Source: Pseudomonas sp. PDM05 (GTDB taxonomy: Bacteria > Pseudomonadota > Gammaproteobacteria > Pseudomonadales > Pseudomonadaceae). From it: a DNA stretch of 64,000 nucleotides. Where the stretch lies: positions 124,001-188,000 of the forward strand of contig NZ_JACVAC010000004.1 of NCBI RefSeq assembly GCF_014851685.1, given 5' to 3'. Positions within the stretch are counted from its first letter, which is position 1. Each line of letters starts with the position of its first letter. This document shows positions 16,948-26,384 of the stretch, piece after piece. The notes under the pieces are model-generated. The model was not told the origin of the DNA and did not search any database. It saw only the letters and a program-made list of their open reading frames with translations. The position numbers and the translations under genes were made by a program.

Positions 16948-17478
16948 TTGACCACCATCGTTTCAGTACGTCGCCACGGCAAAGTCGTCATGGGCGGCGA
17001 CGGCCAGGTTTCCCTTGGCAACACCGTGATGAAAGGCAACGCCAAGAAAGTGCGTCGCCTGTACCACGGCCAGGTTCTCGCGGGCTTTGCCGGCGCTACC
17101 GCCGACGCCTTCACCCTGTTCGAGCGTTTCGAAGGCCAGCTGGAAAAACACCAGGGCCACCTCGTGCGCGCCGCAGTTGAACTCGCCAAAGAATGGCGCA
17201 CCGACCGTTCCCTCAGCCGCCTTGAAGCCATGCTGGCCGTGGCCAACAAAGACGCGTCCTTGATCATCACCGGCAACGGCGATGTGGTTGAGCCCGAGCA
17301 TGGCCTGATCGCCATGGGTTCCGGCGGTGGCTACGCCCAGGCGGCCGCCAGCGCGCTGTTGAAGAAAACCGACCTGTCGGCCCGTGAAATCGTCGAGACC
17401 GCCCTGGGCATCGCCGGCGACATCTGCGTATTCACCAACCACAACCAGACCATTGAGGAGCAGGACCTCGCCGAGTAA
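16948..17478 (+). CDS. hslV: ATP-dependent protease peptidase subunit HslV (ClpQ)
   Basis: The proteolytic threonine-protease ring of the HslUV bacterial proteasome-like complex. It has 176 residues; after removal of the initiator the N-terminal catalytic Thr (TTIVSVRR) is exposed, and GGDGQVSLG and IAMGSGGG are family motifs. The start is TTG at 16948; the longer frame beginning at 16933 would block the catalytic threonine, so TTG is preferred. It is followed by hslU after 37 nt. Confidence 0.96.
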   Translation: MTTIVSVRRHGKVVMGGDGQVSLGNTVMKGNAKKVRRLYHGQVLAGFAGATADAFTLFERFEGQLEKHQGHLVRAAVELAKEWRTDRSLSRLEAMLAVANKDASLIITGNGDVVEPEHGLIAMGSGGGYAQAAASALLKKTDLSAREIVETALGIAGDICVFTNHNQTIEEQDLAE

Positions 17479-17515
17479 GCCGTAGGCTTATTCCGGCTTG
17501 AGGCCGCCAAACATT

Positions 17516-18853
17516 ATGTCCATGACTCCCCGCGAAATCGTCCACGAACTCAACCGCCATATCATCGGCCAGGACGATGCCAAGCGCGCCGTTGCCATCG
17601 CACTGCGTAACCGCTGGCGCCGGATGCAACTGCCCGAAGAACTGCGCGTTGAAGTAACGCCGAAGAACATCCTGATGATCGGCCCGACCGGCGTCGGTAA
17701 AACCGAGATCGCCCGCCGCCTGGCCAAACTGGCCAACGCACCGTTCATCAAGGTCGAAGCCACCAAGTTCACCGAAGTGGGCTACGTGGGCCGCGATGTC
17801 GAGTCGATCATCCGTGACCTGGCCGACGCCGCCCTGAAGCTGCTGCGCGAACAGGAAATGACCAAGGTCAGCCACCGCGCCGAAGACGCAGCCGAAGAGC
17901 GCATCCTCGACGCCCTGCTGCCGCCGGCACGCATGGGGTTCAACGAAGACGCCGCACCGGCCTCGGACTCCAACACCCGCCAGCTGTTCCGCAAGCGCCT
18001 GCGTGAAGGCCAGTTGGACGACAAGGAAATCGAGATCGAAGTCGCCGAAGTGTCCGGCGTCGACATCTCCGCCCCGCCTGGCATGGAAGAAATGACCAGC
18101 CAGTTGCAGAACCTGTTCGCCAACATGGGCAAGGGCAAGAAGAAAAGCCGCAAGCTCAAGGTGAAGGAAGCGCTGAAACTGGTGCGCGACGAAGAAGCCG
18201 GGCGCCTGGTGAACGAAGAAGAACTCAAGGCCAAGGCCCTGGAAGCGGTCGAGCAGCACGGCATCGTGTTTATCGATGAGATCGACAAGGTGGCCAAGCG
18301 CGGCAACTCCGGTGGCGTCGATGTATCCCGTGAAGGCGTGCAGCGCGACCTGCTGCCGCTGATCGAAGGCTGCACCGTGAACACCAAGCTGGGCATGGTC
18401 AAGACCGACCACATCCTGTTTATTGCCTCCGGAGCGTTCCACCTGAGCAAGCCAAGCGACCTGGTGCCGGAGCTGCAAGGCCGCCTGCCGATTCGCGTGG
18501 AGCTCAAGGCGCTGACCCCGGGCGACTTCGAGCGCATCCTCAGCGAGCCCCATGCATCGCTGACCGAGCAGTACCGCGAGTTGCTGAAAACCGAAGGCCT
18601 GGGCATCGAGTTCCAGCCGGACGGCATCAAGCGCCTGGCGGAGATTGCCTGGCAGGTCAACGAGAAGACCGAGAACATCGGTGCCCGTCGCCTGCACACG
18701 TTGCTGGAGCGTTTGCTGGAGGAAGTGTCCTTCAGTGCCGGCGATCTGGCTGGGGCGCAGAATGGCGAAGTGATCAAGATCGACGCTGATTACGTCAACA
18801 GCCATCTGGGCGAATTGGCGCAGAACGAGGATCTGTCTCGCTACATTTTGTAA
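17516..18853 (+). CDS. hslU: HslU (ClpY) AAA+ unfoldase of the HslUV protease
   Basis: Unfolds substrates and feeds them to HslV. It has 445 residues with Walker A GPTGVGKT (56-63), Walker B VFIDEIDK, the variable I-domain between, and the C-terminal LSRYIL tail that docks into HslV. The start at 17516 ([13 protein letters not shown]) fits the family; an in-frame start at 17498 adds six unsupported residues. Confidence 0.97.
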   Translation: MSMTPREIVHELNRHIIGQDDAKRAVAIALRNRWRRMQLPEELRVEVTPKNILMIGPTGVGKTEIARRLAKLANAPFIKVEATKFTEVGYVGRDVESIIRDLADAALKLLREQEMTKVSHRAEDAAEERILDALLPPARMGFNEDAAPASDSNTRQLFRKRLREGQLDDKEIEIEVAEVSGVDISAPPGMEEMTSQLQNLFANMGKGKKKSRKLKVKEALKLVRDEEAGRLVNEEELKAKALEAVEQHGIVFIDEIDKVAKRGNSGGVDVSREGVQRDLLPLIEGCTVNTKLGMVKTDHILFIASGAFHLSKPSDLVPELQGRLPIRVELKALTPGDFERILSEPHASLTEQYRELLKTEGLGIEFQPDGIKRLAEIAWQVNEKTENIGARRLHTLLERLLEEVSFSAGDLAGAQNGEVIKIDADYVNSHLGELAQNEDLSRYIL

Positions 18854-18881
18854 GCCGCACGCAGAGCCGCTTTGCTTTAAT

Positions 18882-18975
18882 GTGGGAGCGGGCTTGCTCG
18901 CGAATGCGGTGTATCAGTCAATACTTGTGTGACTGACACACCGCATTCGCGAGCAAGCCCGCTCCCACTTTTTTT
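18882..18975. repeat. REPIN forming a near-perfect hairpin followed by T7 (probable hslU terminator)
   Basis: Inverted GTGGGAGCGGGCTTGC arms extend inward through GCGGTGT and TCAGTCA, so nearly the whole element folds into a stem of about 38 bp. A run of seven T residues (18969-18975) directly follows, giving the form of an intrinsic terminator for hslVU. Confidence 0.75.
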
Positions 18976-19002
18976 GAGCCGGTTTCTTCAGGGTTATCTC
19001 CA

Positions 19003-19380
19003 ATGACTAAATTTCCTACTGCCGTAAACCTGCACAAAACCTCCAACACCCTCGGCCTCACCTACGGGCCCGATGAGGTCTACCAACTCCCCGCCGAGCT
19101 GCTGCGCACCCACTCGCCTTCGGCCGAGGTCCAGGGCCACGGCAAACCCATCCTGCAATTCGGCAAGCTCAACGTGAAGTTGATCAAGATCGAACCGGCC
19201 GGCCAGTACGCACTGAAATTGACCTTCGACGACGGCCATGACAGCGGACTGTTCACCTGGGACTATCTCTACCAGCTGGCCGTGCGCCAGGATGCGCTGT
19301 GGGCCGATTATCTGGCCGAACTCAAAGCCGCTGGCAAAACCCGCGACCCGAGCCAATCGGTCGTGCGGCTGATGCTCTAG
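19003..19380 (+). CDS. DUF971 / gamma-butyrobetaine hydroxylase-like N-terminal domain protein
   Basis: A 125-residue single-domain protein. It aligns with the small DUF971 family (LGLTYGPDEVYQLPAELLR, and FDDGHDSGLFTWDYLY with conserved His/Asp/Trp) that corresponds to the N-terminal part of gamma-butyrobetaine hydroxylases. Molecular function is unknown; a metal-binding or Fe-S-related role has been suggested for relatives. Its position between hslU and phaC1 is the usual one in Pseudomonas. Confidence 0.8.
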   Translation: MTKFPTAVNLHKTSNTLGLTYGPDEVYQLPAELLRTHSPSAEVQGHGKPILQFGKLNVKLIKIEPAGQYALKLTFDDGHDSGLFTWDYLYQLAVRQDALWADYLAELKAAGKTRDPSQSVVRLML

Positions 19381-19401
19381 TCCAGGCGTCTTGCTCTTTA
19401 G

Positions 19402-19436
19402 AGGGCATTTTCTAATTTCATCTGCTTGAATGCCCT
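19402..19436 (+). other. hairpin after the DUF971 gene
   Basis: An 8-bp stem AGGGCATT/AATGCCCT (19402-19409 with 19429-19436) encloses a 19-nt AT-rich loop. No T-tract follows. It may be a weak terminator or an operator upstream of phaC1. Confidence 0.35.
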
Positions 19437-19497
19437 GTCGCGTGGCCAACGAATGGCCCGCTTGCGAAAAAAATTAAACTCGGGTAACCAATGGAAC

Positions 19498-19514
19498 TGG
19501 CAAGTTCCCTGCAT
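19498..19514 (+). promoter_or_regulatory. sigma-54-like promoter of phaC1
   Basis: TGGCAAG-TTCCC-TGCAT has the essential GG (19499-19500) and GC (19511-19512) separated by exactly 10 nt, about 117 nt before phaC1. A sigma-54-dependent phaC1 promoter has been described in P. aeruginosa. The -12 half is weaker than the TTGC consensus. Confidence 0.5.
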
Positions 19515-19631
19515 TTGACGATGCGGTATCAACGGTCACCCGAGTCGCAGTACCTGGCTTGTGTCGTGTATCGAAACCTGGTGCACAGAGCGGTAGCCGG
19601 TACTCGTCTTTCGGACAATGGAGCGTCGTAG

Positions 19632-21311
19632 ATGAGTAACAAGAACAACGATGACTTGAAACGCCAGGCCTCGGAAAACACCCTGGGGCTGAACCCGATC
19701 ATCGCGTTACGGAAAAAGGACTTACTCGCCTCGGCGAAGATGGTGCTGACCCAAGCCATCAAGCAACCGTTGCACAGCGTCAAGCATGTCGCGCACTTTG
19801 GCGTCGAACTCAAGAACGTGATGTTCGGCAAGTCCCAACTGGTGCCGGAAAGCGATGACCGTCGCTTCCATGACCCGGCCTGGAGCCAGAACCCGCTCTA
19901 CAAGCGCTACCTGCAAACCTACCTGGCATGGCGCAAGGAACTGCACGACTGGATCGGCGACAGCAACCTGTCCCCCCAGGACATCAGCCGCGGCCACTTC
20001 GTGATCAACCTGATGACCGAAGCCATGGCCCCCACCAACAGTGCGGCCAACCCGGCGGCGGTCAAACGTTTCTTTGAAACCGGCGGCAAGAGCCTGCTCG
20101 ACGGTTTGTCCCACCTGGCCAAGGACATGGTGCACAACGGCGGCATGCCGAGCCAGGTCAACATGGGCGCCTTTGAAGTGGGCAAGACCCTGGGCACCAG
20201 CGAAGGCGCCGTGGTGTTTCGCAACGACGTGCTGGAGCTGATCCAGTACAAGCCGATCACCGAACAGGTGCACGAGCGCCCGCTGTTGGTGGTGCCGCCG
20301 CAGATCAACAAATTCTACGTATTCGACCTGAGCCCGGATAAGAGCCTGGCGCGCTTCTGCCTGCGCAATGGCCAGCAGACCTTTATCGTCAGCTGGCGCA
20401 ACCCGACCAAGGCCCAGCGTGAATGGGGCCTGTCGACCTATATCGAGGCGCTCAAGGAAGCGGTGGACGTCGTCACCGCGATCACCGGCAGCAAAGACAT
20501 CAACATGCTCGGCGCCTGCTCCGGCGGCATTACCTGCACCGCCTTGCTCGGCCACTACGCCGCGCTGGGCGAAAAGAAGGTCAACGCCCTGACCCTGCTG
20601 GTCAGCGTGCTCGACACCACCCTGGACACCCAGGTGGCGCTGTTTGTCGACGAGCAAACCCTGGAAGCGGCCAAGCGCCACTCCTACCAATCCGGAGTGC
20701 TTGAGGGCCGCGACATGGCCAAGGTGTTCGCCTGGATGCGCCCCAACGACTTGATCTGGAACTACTGGGTCAACAACTACCTGCTGGGCAACGAGCCGCC
20801 GGTGTTCGACATCCTGTTCTGGAACAACGACACCACGCGCTTGCCGGCCGCGTTCCACGGCGACCTGATCGAACTGTTCAAAAACAACCCACTGGTACGC
20901 GCCAATGCCCTGGAAGTGTGCGGCACGCCCATCGACCTCAAGCAGGTCACCGCAGACATCTACTCACTGGCCGGCACCAACGACCACATCACACCCTGGC
21001 AGTCCTGCTACAAGTCGGCGCAGCTGTTTGGCGGCAAGGTCGAGTTCGTGCTGTCCAGCAGCGGGCATATCCAGAGCATCCTCAACCCGCCGGGCAACCC
21101 CAAGGCGCGCTACCAGACCAGCGACAGCCTGACGGCAACGCCGCTGGACTGGCAGGAAAATGCCACCAAGCACACCGACTCCTGGTGGCTGCATTGGCAG
21201 GCGTGGCAGGCGGAGCGGGCGGGGAAGCTGAAGAAGGCGCCGACAACATTAGGCAATAAAACCTACGTCGCGGCGGAAGCGGCGCCGGGCACCTACGTAC
21301 ACGAACGCTAG
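19632..21311 (+). CDS. phaC1: class II poly(3-hydroxyalkanoate) synthase 1
   Basis: Polymerises medium-chain (R)-3-hydroxyacyl-CoA into PHA at the granule surface. The 559-residue protein carries the lipase-like box GACSGG with catalytic Cys296, and Asp451 (GTNDH) and His479 (SSGH) complete the triad at the positions known for Pseudomonas class II synthases. It leads the phaC1-Z-C2-D cluster. Confidence 0.97.
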   Translation: MSNKNNDDLKRQASENTLGLNPIIALRKKDLLASAKMVLTQAIKQPLHSVKHVAHFGVELKNVMFGKSQLVPESDDRRFHDPAWSQNPLYKRYLQTYLAWRKELHDWIGDSNLSPQDISRGHFVINLMTEAMAPTNSAANPAAVKRFFETGGKSLLDGLSHLAKDMVHNGGMPSQVNMGAFEVGKTLGTSEGAVVFRNDVLELIQYKPITEQVHERPLLVVPPQINKFYVFDLSPDKSLARFCLRNGQQTFIVSWRNPTKAQREWGLSTYIEALKEAVDVVTAITGSKDINMLGACSGGITCTALLGHYAALGEKKVNALTLLVSVLDTTLDTQVALFVDEQTLEAAKRHSYQSGVLEGRDMAKVFAWMRPNDLIWNYWVNNYLLGNEPPVFDILFWNNDTTRLPAAFHGDLIELFKNNPLVRANALEVCGTPIDLKQVTADIYSLAGTNDHITPWQSCYKSAQLFGGKVEFVLSSSGHIQSILNPPGNPKARYQTSDSLTATPLDWQENATKHTDSWWLHWQAWQAERAGKLKKAPTTLGNKTYVAAEAAPGTYVHER

Positions 21312-21328
21312 ATTGAAATGAGATCCAA

Positions 21329-21419
21329 ATGTGGGAGCGGGCTTGCTCGCGAATGCGGTGTGTCAGTCAGCACATCTGATACTGATGCACCGCTTTCGCG
21401 AGCAAGCCCGCTCCCACAT
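21329..21419. repeat. REPIN between phaC1 and phaZ
   Basis: Inverted GTGGGAGCGGGCTTGC arms face each other across about 45 nt; the inner sequence shares GCGGTG and GTCAGTCA with the element after hslU, so both belong to one family. It fills most of the phaC1-phaZ gap and could attenuate read-through. Confidence 0.88.
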
Positions 21420-21460
21420 TCAGACTGCATTCCGGCAGTAACACTTCACAGGGCTTGAGC

Positions 21461-22306
21461 ATGCCGCAACCGTTCATCTTCCGTACCATCGACCTGGATG
21501 GCCAGACCATCCGCACGGCGGTGCGCCCGGGCAAGCCTCACTTGACGCCGCTGCTGATCTTCAATGGCATCGGTGCCAACCTTGAGTTGGTGTTTCCGTT
21601 CGTCCAGGCCCTGGACCCAGACCTCGAAGTGATCGCCTTCGATGTGCCGGGAGTGGGCGGTTCGTCGACGCCCAAGCGACCGTACCGGTTTCCCGGCCTG
21701 GCCAAGCTCACCGCGCGCATGCTCGATTACCTCGACTACGGCCAGGTCAGCGTGGTGGGCGTGTCCTGGGGCGGCGCGCTGGCACAGCAATTTGCCTACG
21801 ACTACCCGGAGCGCTGCAAGAAGCTGATCCTGGCGGCCACGGCGGCAGGCGCGGTGATGGTGCCGGGCAAACCGAAGGTGTTATGGCTGATGGCCAGCCC
21901 GCGCCGGTATATCCAGCCGTCCCACGTGGTGCGCATTGCGCCGATGATTTATGGCGGCTCGTTCCGCCGCGATTCAAAACTCGCCGCCGAACATGCGAGC
22001 AAAGTGCGCTCGGCCGGCAAGCTCGGTTACTACTGGCAATTGTTCGCCGGGCTGGGCTGGACCAGCATCCACTGGCTGCACAAGATCCGCCAGCCGACCC
22101 TGGTGTTGGCGGGGGACGACGACCCGCTGATCCCGCTGATCAACATGCGCATGCTCGCCTGGCGCATTCCCAACGCACAGCTGCACATCATCGATGACGG
22201 CCACCTGTTCCTGATCACCCGGGCCGAAGCCGTGGCGCCGATCATCATGAAGTTTCTTGAAGAGGAGCGCATGCGTGCGGTGATTCATCCACGCCCGGCG
22301 GTGTAA
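21461..22306 (+). CDS. phaZ: intracellular mcl-PHA depolymerase
   Basis: Alpha/beta hydrolase that releases 3-hydroxyalkanoate monomers from stored granules. With the ATG at 21461 the protein has 281 residues and the catalytic residues fall at Ser102 (GVSWG), Asp221 and His248 (DDGH), the numbering known for P. putida PhaZ. This supports that start over an in-frame TTG at 21455. It lies between the two synthases. Confidence 0.96.
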   Translation: MPQPFIFRTIDLDGQTIRTAVRPGKPHLTPLLIFNGIGANLELVFPFVQALDPDLEVIAFDVPGVGGSSTPKRPYRFPGLAKLTARMLDYLDYGQVSVVGVSWGGALAQQFAYDYPERCKKLILAATAAGAVMVPGKPKVLWLMASPRRYIQPSHVVRIAPMIYGGSFRRDSKLAAEHASKVRSAGKLGYYWQLFAGLGWTSIHWLHKIRQPTLVLAGDDDPLIPLINMRMLAWRIPNAQLHIIDDGHLFLITRAEAVAPIIMKFLEEERMRAVIHPRPAV

Positions 22307-22394
22307 GGACACACCGCCGCGCAACTTGCCAGGAACCGACTAAGGTTCTGAATTGGCGTGCCCGTTTGATGGCTTGACGAAGGAGTGTTGGCTC

Positions 22395-24077
22395 ATGCGA
22401 GAAAGACCCGTGACAGACCCGGCGCCCACCCCGGCCGCGTTTATCAATGCGCAAAATGCGATCACCGGCCTCAGGGGGCGGGACTTGCTCTCGACCCTGC
22501 GCAGCGTGGCCGCCCACGGTTTGCGCAACCCGGTGCACACCGCCCGGCATGCCTGGGCGTTGAGCGGGCAACTGGGCCGCGTTTTGCTGGGCGAAACCAT
22601 GCATGAACCCAACCCCAAAGACAGCCGCTTCAGCGATCCCACCTGGAAACTCAACCCCTTCTACCGCCGCAGCCTGCAGGCCTACCTGAGCTGGCAGAAA
22701 CAGACCCGTCACTGGATCGACGACCTCTCCCTGAGCGCCGATGACCGCGCCCGCGCGCACTTCGTCTTTTCCCTGCTCAACGATGCGGTCTCCCCCTCCA
22801 ACACCCTGCTCAACCCGCTGGCCATCAAGGAGCTGCTCAACTCCGGCGGCAACAGCGTGGTGCGCGGCGTGACCAACCTGTTCGAAGACCTGCTGCACAA
22901 CAACGGCCTGCCGCGCCAGGTCAGCAAGCAAGCGTTCGAGGTCGGCAAGACAGTGGCCACCACCCCCGGCGCGGTGGTGTTTCGCAACGAGCTGCTGGAG
23001 CTGATCCAGTACAAGCCCATGAGCGAAAAGCAGTACGCCAAGCCGCTGCTGATCGTGCCGCCGCAAATCAACAAGTACTACATCTTCGACCTGAGCCCGG
23101 CCAACAGCTTTGTGCAGTACGCCCTGAAAAACAGCCTGCAGACGTTTATGGTCAGCTGGCGCAACCCGGATGTGCGGCATCGCGAATGGGGCCTGTCCAC
23201 CTACGTCGCCGCGCTGGAAGAAGCGCTCAACGTATGCCGCGCGATCACTGGCGCCCGCGAGGTCAACCTGATGGGCGCCTGCGCCGGCGGCCTGACCATC
23301 GCCGCGTTGCAAGGCCACCTGCAAGCCAAGCGCCAGCTGCGGCGCGTCTCCAGCGCCAGCTACCTGGTTAGCCTGCTCGACAGCCAGATCGACAGCCCCG
23401 CGACCTTGTTTGTCGACGAGCAGACCCTGGAAGCGGCCAAGCGCCGCTCCTACCAGCAAGGCGTGCTGGATGGCCGCGACATGGCCAAGGTGTTTGCCTG
23501 GATGCGTCCCAACGACCTGATCTGGAATTACTGGATCAACAACTACCTGCTGGGCAAGGAACCGCCGGCCTTCGACATCCTGTACTGGAACAACGACAAC
23601 ACACGCCTGCCCGCCGCGCTGCATGGCGACTTGCTGGACTTTTTCAAGCACAACCCGCTGAGCCATTGCGGTGGCCTTGAGGTGTGCGGCACGCCGATCG
23701 ATTTGCAGAAGGTCACGGTGGACAGCTTCAGCGTGGCCGGGATCAACGACCACATCACGCCGTGGGATGCGGTGTATCGCTCCACCCAGCTGTTGGGCGG
23801 CGAGCGGCGCTTCGTGCTGTCCAACAGCGGGCATATCCAGAGCATCCTCAACCCGCCGGGCAACCCCAAGGCCAACTACGTCGAAAACCCCAAGCTGAGC
23901 AGCGACCCACGCGCCTGGTACTACGACGCCAACCATGTCGACGGCAGCTGGTGGCCGCGATGGCTGGAGTGGGTCCAACAGCGCTCCGGCGTGCAACGCG
24001 AAACCCTGACCGCCCTGGGCAACCAGAATTACCCACCGATGGAGGCGGCACCTGGCACTTATGTGCGGGTGCGCTGA
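22395..24077 (+). CDS. phaC2: class II poly(3-hydroxyalkanoate) synthase 2
   Basis: Paralogue of phaC1, 560 residues, with catalytic Cys296 in GACAGG and the NDHITPWDAVY and NSGHIQSILNPPGNP blocks carrying the Asp and His of the triad. The start at 22395 (MRERPVTDP) matches PhaC2 N-termini; the frame open to 22353 adds unsupported residues. It follows phaZ after 88 nt and is probably cotranscribed with phaD. Confidence 0.96.
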   Translation: MRERPVTDPAPTPAAFINAQNAITGLRGRDLLSTLRSVAAHGLRNPVHTARHAWALSGQLGRVLLGETMHEPNPKDSRFSDPTWKLNPFYRRSLQAYLSWQKQTRHWIDDLSLSADDRARAHFVFSLLNDAVSPSNTLLNPLAIKELLNSGGNSVVRGVTNLFEDLLHNNGLPRQVSKQAFEVGKTVATTPGAVVFRNELLELIQYKPMSEKQYAKPLLIVPPQINKYYIFDLSPANSFVQYALKNSLQTFMVSWRNPDVRHREWGLSTYVAALEEALNVCRAITGAREVNLMGACAGGLTIAALQGHLQAKRQLRRVSSASYLVSLLDSQIDSPATLFVDEQTLEAAKRRSYQQGVLDGRDMAKVFAWMRPNDLIWNYWINNYLLGKEPPAFDILYWNNDNTRLPAALHGDLLDFFKHNPLSHCGGLEVCGTPIDLQKVTVDSFSVAGINDHITPWDAVYRSTQLLGGERRFVLSNSGHIQSILNPPGNPKANYVENPKLSSDPRAWYYDANHVDGSWWPRWLEWVQQRSGVQRETLTALGNQNYPPMEAAPGTYVRVR

Positions 24078-24104
24078 GCCCAACGATCAGACTAAGAAGA
24101 CTGG

Positions 24105-24722
24105 ATGAAGACCCGCGACCGTATCCTTGAATGCGCCCTGCACCTGTTCAACCAGAAGGGCGAACCGAACGTATCGACCATGGAGGTGGCCAATGAAATG
24201 GGGATCAGCCCCGGCAACCTCTACTACCACTTCCATGGCAAGGAACCGCTGGTGCTCGGGCTGTTCGAACGATTCCAGAATGAGCTGGCGCCGTTGCTCG
24301 ACCCGCCGGCGGACGCGCAGCTGGAGCCCCAGGACTACTGGCTGTTCCTGCACCTGATCGTCGAGCGCATGGCTCATTACCGGTTTCTGTTCCAGGACCT
24401 GTCAAACCTGGCCGGGCGCCTGCCAAAGCTGGCCAAGGGCATTCGCAACCTGTTGACGGCGCTCAAACGCACCCTCGCCTCTTTGCTGGCCCGGTTGAAA
24501 GCCGGCGGGCAGTTGGTCAGTGGCACCCAGGCACTGGGCCAACTGGTGGAGCAGATCACCATGACCCTGTTGTTTTCCCTGGATTACCAACGGATTCTCG
24601 ACCGAGAAGGCGAAGTACAAGTGGTTGTCTACCAGATCATGATGCTGGTCGCACCGCATCTGTTACCACCGGCGCGACAGGCGACCGAAAGATTGGCACT
24701 ACAGTATGTAGATGCCCCCTAG
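24105..24722 (+). CDS. phaD: TetR-family regulator PhaD
   Basis: A 205-residue TetR-type regulator with an N-terminal helix-turn-helix (TRDRILECALHLFNQ ... MGISPGNLYYHFHGKEPL) and a variable ligand-binding C-terminal domain. PhaD activates the phaC1 and phaI promoters in pseudomonads. It closes the phaC1ZC2D cluster, 27 nt after phaC2. Normally phaF follows directly in the opposite direction; here a fimbrial cluster intervenes. Confidence 0.93.
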   Translation: MKTRDRILECALHLFNQKGEPNVSTMEVANEMGISPGNLYYHFHGKEPLVLGLFERFQNELAPLLDPPADAQLEPQDYWLFLHLIVERMAHYRFLFQDLSNLAGRLPKLAKGIRNLLTALKRTLASLLARLKAGGQLVSGTQALGQLVEQITMTLLFSLDYQRILDREGEVQVVVYQIMMLVAPHLLPPARQATERLALQYVDAP

Positions 24723-24763
24723 TTAAATGCCATTAACTACAGATGCTTCTTACAAACCGCTCA

Positions 24764-25459
24764 TTAACCGGGCTCACCAAACTGTCGAGTAAACTTGAAA
24801 AGCTCGCTATCGGTTTTGATTCCCAGCTTTCGATAGGCCGACTGTTTCTGCGTACTGATGGTACTTGCACTGCGCGAAAATTTTGCTGCAATTGAATTCA
24901 CCGACATGCCATCGAGAAAGCAACGCAATACTTCCTGCTCTTTGGGCGTCAGACAAGCGTTCAAGCGAAACGGTGATGACAACTCAAGTTTGGTCTTTAT
25001 GTTCTCCCCTTCAGAAATGGGTTGCATACCTTGAATGGCCGATAACATACAAGGCTGCAGGTAAATCCGCCCCTGGGCGACGGTCCGGATGGCCGCGATC
25101 AATTCAGTCATCTTCTGGGTCTTGCCCAGCACCCCCCAACTTCCAGCTTTCAAGGCCAACGAAACGCTTGCGGGGGTGTAGTGCGACGACACCACAATTG
25201 GCTTGCACTGCTTGAAACGCCGGCTTAACGCGCGGATCAGGGTCAGGCCATCAATGTCCGATGGCCCGAGGATAAAGTCCATGATCACTATGTCCGCCGG
25301 GCGCCGTGCAAGTGCCTCCAGCAACTCCCGCCCCGTCCCGAAGGAGCCGATCACATCGAAGTCGCCTTCATTGGCCAGCCCTAGTTCGATCCCCTGTCGA
25401 ACCATCTCATGATCATCAAGCAACATGAGGGTATGCGTATTGGAAGAAGAAGTAGGCAT
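24764..25459 (-). CDS. orphan NarL/RcsB-like response regulator of the fimbrial cluster
   Basis: A 231-residue two-domain protein. The receiver domain has the acidic pair in LLDDHEM, phosphoacceptor Asp61 in VIMDFILG and Lys113 in GVLGKTQK; the C-terminal LuxR-type helix-turn-helix includes LTPKEQEVLRCFLDG and STISTQKQSAYRKLGI, closest in style to RcsB. ATG at 25459 was taken over a TTG one codon upstream. No sensor kinase gene is nearby. It is divergent from the major pilin gene across 307 nt and is the obvious candidate regulator of the fimbriae. Confidence 0.88.
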   Translation of the reverse strand: MPTSSSNTHTLMLLDDHEMVRQGIELGLANEGDFDVIGSFGTGRELLEALARRPADIVIMDFILGPSDIDGLTLIRALSRRFKQCKPIVVSSHYTPASVSLALKAGSWGVLGKTQKMTELIAAIRTVAQGRIYLQPCMLSAIQGMQPISEGENIKTKLELSSPFRLNACLTPKEQEVLRCFLDGMSVNSIAAKFSRSASTISTQKQSAYRKLGIKTDSELFKFTRQFGEPG

Positions 25460-25766
25460 CAAAAAACCCGTTAAGTGAGAACAACCAAAAACTCTCTAGT
25501 TATAGCGAACACGGTATATCCCACCCACACCTGCGGATCAACACGGGAAAATAATAAGGACGGTTCTTTCAGGTGCGCCTTACAGTGGCGTCTTACACCG
25601 CAAAGTCAATGCAACAATTTTGATTGAATAGCGCATTTTTCGAATTATCACGAGATAAAACTCGCGACTTCTCTATAGGCAGTTTTCTTTTTCCCGCACA
25701 CATTATGCCCTGCCCGCCAACTAGCAAAATGACGGGACATACTGAAAACTCATGATCGGGAATACT
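25460..25766. promoter_or_regulatory. AT-rich divergent control region of the fimbrial cluster
   Basis: This 307-nt gene-free stretch separates the response regulator from the major pilin gene and is clearly more AT-rich than its surroundings. It contains two imperfect direct repeats, TGCGCCTTACA (25574-25584) and TGGCGTCTTACA (25586-25597), spaced about one helical turn, which could be binding sites for a LuxR/RcsB-type dimer. No convincing -35/-10 pair could be fixed. Confidence 0.5.
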
Positions 25767-26345
25767 ATGAAATTCAATACTCTGCCTACACTTGCTGCTA
25801 TTGCCCTGGCCGCGGCCATCTCGCAAACCGCCCATGCCGCCAATGACGGCACCATCAACTTCAGCGGACTGGTCAACGATACAACCTGCACCATCGAAGG
25901 TTCGGCACCCGGTACGGGCGCTGTGGTCAAGGACGTCAACCTGGGCGGAGTCTCGGCTGCGCGCCTGGCGAAACCTGGCGACCGTGCCAACCTGACTGGC
26001 TTCACCATCCGCATCGGCGCACCGGGTGAAGGCAGCTGCACCAACGGCCGCACCGCAATGGTTGCGTTCGACCCCACCAGTCCGGCCATCGACGTAGCAA
26101 CCGGCCGACTGAACATCGACGGCTACGACAACCCCGATGACACCGAAAACGCCAAGAACGTACAGGTGGAAGTCACCAACCGCAACGGCTCCCCAATCAA
26201 CGTCTACACCGAAAAATCCGAAGGTGTGGTGATCGCCGACAACCAGGCTGTCATCCCGCTGGCCGCGCAAATGTACGCCACCGCCCCCGCTACCGAGGGT
26301 ACGGTCAAGACGCGCGTAGGTTTTATGGTTGTGTACGCCGACTAA
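25767..26345 (+). CDS. major fimbrial subunit (chaperone-usher pilin)
   Basis: A 192-residue secreted pilin. The signal peptide MKFNTLPTLAAIALAAAISQ-TAHA is followed by a mature domain beginning with a donor-strand-like NDGTINFSGLV and the conserved Cys pair (DTTCTIEG and GEGSCTNG) of the Fimbrial/FimA superfamily; the C-terminus ends in the aromatic VVYAD motif recognised by PapD-type chaperones. The frame opens at 25752, but ATG 25767 gives a clean signal peptide. As the first gene after the control region it is probably the shaft subunit. Confidence 0.85.
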   Translation: MKFNTLPTLAAIALAAAISQTAHAANDGTINFSGLVNDTTCTIEGSAPGTGAVVKDVNLGGVSAARLAKPGDRANLTGFTIRIGAPGEGSCTNGRTAMVAFDPTSPAIDVATGRLNIDGYDNPDDTENAKNVQVEVTNRNGSPINVYTEKSEGVVIADNQAVIPLAAQMYATAPATEGTVKTRVGFMVVYAD

Positions 26346-26384
26346 GGGGCCAGGGCCTGCGCACAAGCATGCCTTGTCTATAAC

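Noticed and set aside
17432..18805. 457-codon minus-strand frame over hslU
   Set aside because: Antisense shadow of hslU with no family motif.
19455..19466. TGGCCCGCTTGC as sigma-54 promoter of phaC1
   Set aside because: GG to GC spacing is 7 nt rather than 10; the element at 19498 has the correct spacing.
22245..24083. 612-codon minus-strand frame over phaC2 (also 19722-20858 over phaC1)
   Set aside because: Antisense shadows; the two resemble each other only because phaC1 and phaC2 are paralogues.
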